Positions 14,418 to 17,248 of a stretch of 17,248 bases of DNA are shown here, in pieces. The notes under the pieces are model-generated. The model worked only from the letters and a program-made list of their open reading frames with translations, ran no database searches and was not told the origin of the DNA. A program made the translations under genes and the position numbers. This stretch comes from Methanobacteriota archaeon. GTDB taxonomy: Archaea; Halobacteriota; Methanomicrobia; Methanomicrobiales; Methanoculleaceae. Within the stretch, counting starts at the first letter, position 1, and every line of letters starts with the position of its first letter. Where the stretch lies: positions 1 through 17,248 of the forward strand of contig JAEWMO010000024.1 in NCBI GenBank assembly GCA_023457135.1, read 5' to 3'.

Positions 14418-15392
14418 GTGAGAGTGACGATTAATCGATTAGAACAGATCTCCTTGATTGTATTGCTAGTTGTAATGATGATCGGTTTTGCGTCGGCAGA
14501 TACACAACTCGGTTATGGTGAAGTTATAGTTGAGGATATCTATGTGCCCAATTATGATAGAGTCTATCTAAGCCTTGATGCTCGAATTGATTACCCAAAA
14601 CTGGCGGGGGCTGCCGAAATGCTCCAAGTCAAAGTGAATGGTGTGCCTGTTACAAAGACCCAACTTGTAAACAAAGGGCCCATATTTACGTTTCCTGATG
14701 GGAAAAAGTATGCATACTATACAGACGAAACAGGGACTTGGAAGTTGTTTTATAGCCCTAGTTTCACTTCAAGCGGTATTAGGGAAGGGGATGCATACAA
14801 GTACGTCTTTGATATAACAAGTCTGGTTTATAAAGAGAATACTAATGAAATTATTATTGCAAACGCAGGGCCTGTCATAATCAATAAAATTCCCCCGAAA
14901 AATGTCAATCTGGTAAAGTCTCTGACATTGGTTACAAGGTCCATCGCTATCACGGATAGCTTTCCTCAAACAACGTCGCAATCTAACCCCTCATCGCAGG
15001 GCTCAGCAGCCTTATCGGGGTACGCATCTAATCCCTCACCCTCTATCCCAGAATCCAATCTGGGCTTGTACGGATTTATAGGGTTATTGGTGTTCTGTGG
15101 GTTGATCGCACTCTTTTCGAGATCCTCTGGTGGTGGTCATTCTGGTGGTGGATACAGCCGCAGATATGACGATGATGACGATCACGATTACGATTACAGT
15201 CGACCGCAGGTTGTCCACCATGTTTACCACGAACGGCCACAATATCAACCGGTATATGAGCCATGTCCGGAATGTGGTGGGAGTGGAAGAGTCGAGGAGC
15301 CAGTAATTACATGTGGAATTGCTGGAGCTCCAATAACGAGATCAAAGCGGTGTAGTTACTGTAATGGAACGGGGAAAATAAGAGTAAACTAA
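14418..15392 (+). CDS. membrane-anchored protein with beta-sandwich ectodomain and DnaJ-type zinc motif
   Basis: 324 residues, not recognised as a named family. Residues 10-27 are a signal peptide or N-terminal anchor (ISLIVLLVVMMIGFASA). Residues 30-175 are beta-rich and end YVFDITSLVYKENTNEIII, a phrase typical of galactose-binding-like sandwiches. A Ser/Pro/Gln linker (182-214), a transmembrane helix (about 216-234), a Gly-rich then Asp/His/Tyr-rich stretch (RRYDDDDDHDYDY) and two CxxCxGxG motifs follow (C283-C286 and C312-C315), as in one zinc site of DnaJ. The topology implies an outside sandwich and an inside zinc tail. The start is uncertain: GTG 14418 or GTG 14424. The gene is clearly AT-richer than its neighbours, suggesting transfer. 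Its function is unknown. Confidence 0.8.
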   Translation: MRVTINRLEQISLIVLLVVMMIGFASADTQLGYGEVIVEDIYVPNYDRVYLSLDARIDYPKLAGAAEMLQVKVNGVPVTKTQLVNKGPIFTFPDGKKYAYYTDETGTWKLFYSPSFTSSGIREGDAYKYVFDITSLVYKENTNEIIIANAGPVIINKIPPKNVNLVKSLTLVTRSIAITDSFPQTTSQSNPSSQGSAALSGYASNPSPSIPESNLGLYGFIGLLVFCGLIALFSRSSGGGHSGGGYSRRYDDDDDHDYDYSRPQVVHHVYHERPQYQPVYEPCPECGGSGRVEEPVITCGIAGAPITRSKRCSYCNGTGKIRVN

Positions 15393-15414
15393 AATCGCCT
15401 ATGATGCTAATGAC

Positions 15415-15453
15415 CTTTCTTAAAGAAAGTTGGGTTAGAAGAGTTCTTTTTTT
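15415..15453 (+). terminator. terminator of the 14418 gene
   Basis: CTTTCTT-A-AAGAAAG (15415-15429) is a perfect 7-bp stem 22 bases after the stop at 15392. TTCTTTTTTT with a T7 run follows at 15444-15453. The stem and T-run together make a good plus-strand terminator between two convergent genes. Confidence 0.6.
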
Positions 15454-15477
15454 GCGCCGGAGCGATATAGGCTATTG

Positions 15478-15639
15478 TTAAGGCCCTGGTCTCTTGGAAT
15501 ACTGCCCGGAATCACGATTACGGCGCTTGTATCTGTCGCCGTGATCTATACCAAACCGATCCTCAATAGTCTGCTCGATATTATCTGATAAGCTCTTTGC
15601 TCCCGGCGGGTCAATAATATCCTTAAACCTTCTACTCAT
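15478..15639 (-). CDS. small hypothetical protein, 53 residues
   Basis: ATG at 15639 to TAA at 15478-15480. The product begins MSRRFKDIIDPPGAKSLSDN and ends RDSGQYSKRPGP. It is highly charged, with no membrane segment and no cysteine; residues 16-33 (SLSDNIEQTIEDRFGIDH) could be a helix, and the C-terminus is basic (DRYKRRNRDSG). The composition is protein-like and differs from the Arg/Ser/Pro-rich noise frames elsewhere in the window. No Shine-Dalgarno is seen; an AT-rich AAACAATTAAG (near 15668-15678) could be a weak box A for a short leader. It is convergent with the membrane-protein gene. Its function is unknown and it could still be a chance frame. Confidence 0.5.
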   Translation of the reverse strand: MSRRFKDIIDPPGAKSLSDNIEQTIEDRFGIDHGDRYKRRNRDSGQYSKRPGP

Positions 15640-15893
15640 ATCTGGGTCTAATGTGTCCTTTTACACTTAATTGTTTTGATACCTCATAGCAGTTCACGAC
15701 TGGTTGATTTGATTATTACCGTTTTTGAATTCGCTAACTCATCTTCTTGCAAAAGATATCGTTTATCGTTACGATAGCAAAATAAGCATATTTTTGGGGC
15801 GCTGAAGAGCACGAATGCCATTTGTCGATGAAGCAGGGATGTTTTTTGAGAGTTATGGGGGATATTTGCTCAATCTGCATCGTTTTTTCTGGA

Positions 15894-16257
15894 CCCAGTA
15901 CTTCGCTAAACAGTTTGAGGCGGTTCTCAGGAGATCAAAAACCACCGACTTCCCTTCGTGTTCTTCGCGGCTTCGCGTGAGTGGATTGTGGGGAAGAATG
16001 ACAGCCTCACGCGAAATGTGACGGATGGGGCATCCGGAGTTTGAGAAGCCGCCAGGCTTCGAAAGACGCGAAGCTGCCAAGTGCGAGCGTAAGCGAGCAG
16101 AAGCATCGCAGGTGTGACTTGCGACGTTCCCTCAGGAACGGAGATCGAGCACCGAGATGTGCGAAGTCCGGTGTTTGGGTGCTGCTAACTCTGTGTTAAG
16201 TCGTCGCGCGATGCCGTATCACTCGATACCGGATGTCAAAATTAGCGAAGTACTGGG
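15894..16257. repeat. 16-bp perfect inverted repeats bounding 364 bp
   Basis: CCCAGTACTTCGCTAA (15894-15909) and TTAGCGAAGTACTGGG (16242-16257) are exact reverse complements. A chance 16-bp match in a window this size is unlikely. They could be the ends of a small non-autonomous element (MITE-like) or insertion-sequence remnant. However, I see no target-site duplication in the flanks and no transposase inside. The interior holds the CTTCGCG element and several short hairpins. Confidence 0.6.
15954..16060. repeat. CTTCGCG-type intergenic palindromic element
   Basis: CTTCGTGTTCTTCGCGGC, then TTCGCGTGAG (15972-15981) pairs perfectly with CTCACGCGAA (16006-16015). GAAGCC-gcca-GGCTTC (16045-16060) forms a second hairpin. 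The same words occur at 7153-7180. Similar motifs recur in many prokaryotic intergenic regions, as I recall, and generate spurious Arg/Glu-rich frames. Confidence 0.55.
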
Positions 16258-16494
16258 ATCAAGATCACCCCTGTTCACAACCGACTTTGTCCGCTCAGAT
16301 CTTCATCTCTAGCTCGCAACGAGATGGTCTTATCGAGCACTGGAATCTAATCCGATGAGTGGGCCATAATACTTGATCCGACATGCCTGTGTCCTCCGGA
16401 GGTTAATGTCCGGCTTTTCGAAGCAATATTGCTGATATCCATACAGTATGAAATGGGGAAGCAAACCTGTCGCAATCTGCCCGCTGAACAAACG

Positions 16495-16521
16495 AACAGC
16501 CTCCACCACTCGGAGGCTGTT
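16495..16521. terminator. 10-bp perfect hairpin downstream of thiC
   Basis: AACAGCCTCC (16495-16504) and GGAGGCTGTT (16512-16521) form a perfect 10-bp stem with a 7-base loop. It lies beyond the thiC terminator on the minus strand. No T-run follows on either strand at the correct distance. It may be a backup terminator or an RNA 3'-end stabiliser. Confidence 0.4.
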
Positions 16522-16526
16522 ACGCG

Positions 16527-16558
16527 TAAAAAATGAGAAACCGGGGAACGCTCCCCGG
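16527..16558 (-). terminator. thiC terminator
   Basis: On the minus strand, 8 bases after the thiC stop, CCGGGGA and TCCCCGG (16541-16558) form a 7-bp GC-rich stem with a 4-base loop. It is followed by TTTCTCATTTTTTA. This is a clear stem plus T-tract terminator. Confidence 0.7.
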
Positions 16559-16566
16559 ATCCCCTC

Positions 16567-17248
16567 TCAGAAGTTAAAGTGCCTTCCAACGATCTTCAAC
16601 GCACAGAAGTCCCCGCACATCGTGCAGGCGTCGGTGTCGGCCGGCATCCGCTCGTCCCGGATCTTCCGGGCGCGTTCGGGGTTCATCGCGACCGCGAACT
16701 GCCGTTCCCAGTCGAGGTCTCTCCTGGCGTGGCCCATCTCGAGATCCGCGTCGCGCTTCTTGAGCTTGATCATATCCCCGACATGGGCGGCGATCCTCGA
16801 GCTCATAACGCCCTCGTAGACCTCTTCGGGCGTGGGGAGCGCCAGGTGCTCCGCTGGCGTCACGTAGCAGATGAAGTCGGCGCCGTAGGAGGAGGAGAGC
16901 GCCGCCCCGATCGCGGCGACCCTGTCGTCGTAGCCGGGCGCGATATCGGTGACCAGGGGGCCGAGCATGTAGAACGGCTTCCTGTTCGTGACACGCTTCT
17001 GCAGGACGACGTTCGTCTCGATCTCGTCGACCGGAATGTGTCCCGGTCCCTCGATGATCGTCTGGACGCCCTGTGCATGCGCCTTGTCCGCGAGCTCCGC
17101 GTTGATGAGCAGCTCCTGGACCTGGGCGCGGTCGGTCGCGTCGTGGACCGCTCCTGCCCGCATGCCGTTGCCGAACGAGAGGGTGACCTCGTGCTCTTTT
17201 AAGATCTCGACCAGGTAGTCGAACTCCGAGTAGAGCGGGTTCTCCTTC
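16567..17248 (-). CDS. thiC: phosphomethylpyrimidine synthase, C-terminal part (5' end outside window)
   Basis: Radical-SAM-type enzyme that rearranges aminoimidazole ribotide to HMP phosphate in thiamine synthesis. The frame is open to the window edge, where it reads KENPLYSEFDYLVEILKEHE, so the N-terminus lies beyond 17248; about 226 residues are seen. Barrel signatures include NGMRAGAVHDATDRAQ, VQTIIEGPGHIPVDEIE, FYMLGPLVTDIAPGYDD and GADFICYVTPAEHLALP. The C-terminal iron-sulfur motif is CTMCGDFC (bases 16603-16626), giving C-x2-C-x3-C, one residue shorter between the second and third cysteines than the C-x2-C-x4-C of bacterial ThiC. The upstream region, where a TPP riboswitch could lie, is not in the window. 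A terminator hairpin follows the stop. Confidence 0.93.
   Translation of the reverse strand, partial: KENPLYSEFDYLVEILKEHEVTLSFGNGMRAGAVHDATDRAQVQELLINAELADKAHAQGVQTIIEGPGHIPVDEIETNVVLQKRVTNRKPFYMLGPLVTDIAPGYDDRVAAIGAALSSSYGADFICYVTPAEHLALPTPEEVYEGVMSSRIAAHVGDMIKLKKRDADLEMGHARRDLDWERQFAVAMNPERARKIRDERMPADTDACTMCGDFCALKIVGRHFNF

Larger units (their letters stand above)
15640..16494. other. long non-coding stretch rich in palindromes
   Basis: About 850 bases without a gene I can support. A plus-strand frame from ATG 15815 (MPFVDEAGMFFESYGGYLLN) has an AT-rich box about 26 bases upstream but runs into repeat sequence and ends at 16021; it may be a decayed gene start. Other contents are TATCGT-T-ACGATA (15764-15776), the 16-bp inverted repeat pair, a CTTCGCG element, the CGTTCC-ctca-GGAACG hairpin (16125-16140), and CATCTC/GAGATG (16304-16309/16321-16326). 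No tRNA or CRISPR array is seen. Confidence 0.5.

Noticed and set aside
15815..16021. 68-codon plus-strand frame with an AT box about 26 bases upstream
   Set aside because: The second half is the CTTCGCG repeat in translation. The first half may be a gene remnant, but nothing identifies it.
15853..16080. 75-codon minus-strand frame containing SREEHEGKSVVF
   Set aside because: This phrase is the translated complement of the CTTCGCG repeat; frames of this type are a common annotation artefact.
16185..16199. CTAAC-TCTGT-GTTAA, a near match to the HSR1-type operator
   Set aside because: No gene start is near, and one-mismatch matches to a 10-base core are expected by chance in a window this long.
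1..17248. Search for tRNA or rRNA genes and CRISPR arrays
   Set aside because: No T-loop sequence in a cloverleaf context, no rRNA signature, and no regularly spaced direct repeats with unique spacers were seen.

Overview
The window reads as chromosomal DNA of a GC-rich methanogenic euryarchaeon, most likely Methanomicrobiales and similar to Methanoculleus. The support is a methanofuran-biosynthesis gene (mfnB), an archaeal fructose-1,6-bisphosphate aldolase/phosphatase, a VAT/CDC48 AAA+ ATPase, an archaeal Sm-like protein, archaeal box A promoters with short or absent leaders, and oligo-T terminators directly after stop codons. The species call is inference from gene content.

Layout. Positions 1-5882 are dense housekeeping DNA. 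They hold the 3' part of valS (+), the convergent pair hisA-like then tmk (-), and the divergent operon mfnB-guaB (+). Positions 5919-6951 hold a two-gene operon: an ArsR/Phr/HSR1-type winged-helix regulator and a divergent Hsp20-fold protein. After a repeat-bearing spacer comes a minus-strand operon of an Sm-like protein and a small winged-helix regulator with a C-terminal cysteine cluster (7278-7861). A tandem hairpin repeat (7911-8025) separates it from fbp (8228-9325, -). Then come hsp20 and cdc48 (9793-12759, -, hsp20 downstream), 5-formyltetrahydrofolate cyclo-ligase, and an AhpD/CMD-family gene, all on the minus strand. From about 13.9 kb to 16.5 kb the DNA changes. It is gene-poor and partly AT-richer, with a possible three-way-junction RNA (14221-14307), an unusual membrane protein with a DnaJ-type zinc motif (14418-15392), a 53-residue minus-strand gene, and a block of inverted repeats. 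The window ends inside thiC (-).

How the genes work together. The most coherent theme is protein quality control. The regulator at 5919 looks like the heat-shock repressors Phr (Pyrococcus) and HSR1 (Archaeoglobus), which control hsp20 and AAA+ ATPase genes. An 18-bp sequence just before its own start (5901-5918) matches, at 13 of 18 positions, a sequence over the predicted start site of cdc48 (12783-12800, minus strand). I infer a split heat-shock regulon: regulator plus Hsp20-like protein at one locus, cdc48 plus hsp20 at another. The remaining genes serve translation, nucleotide synthesis (tmk, guaB), cofactors (mfnB, thiC, cyclo-ligase) and gluconeogenesis (fbp).
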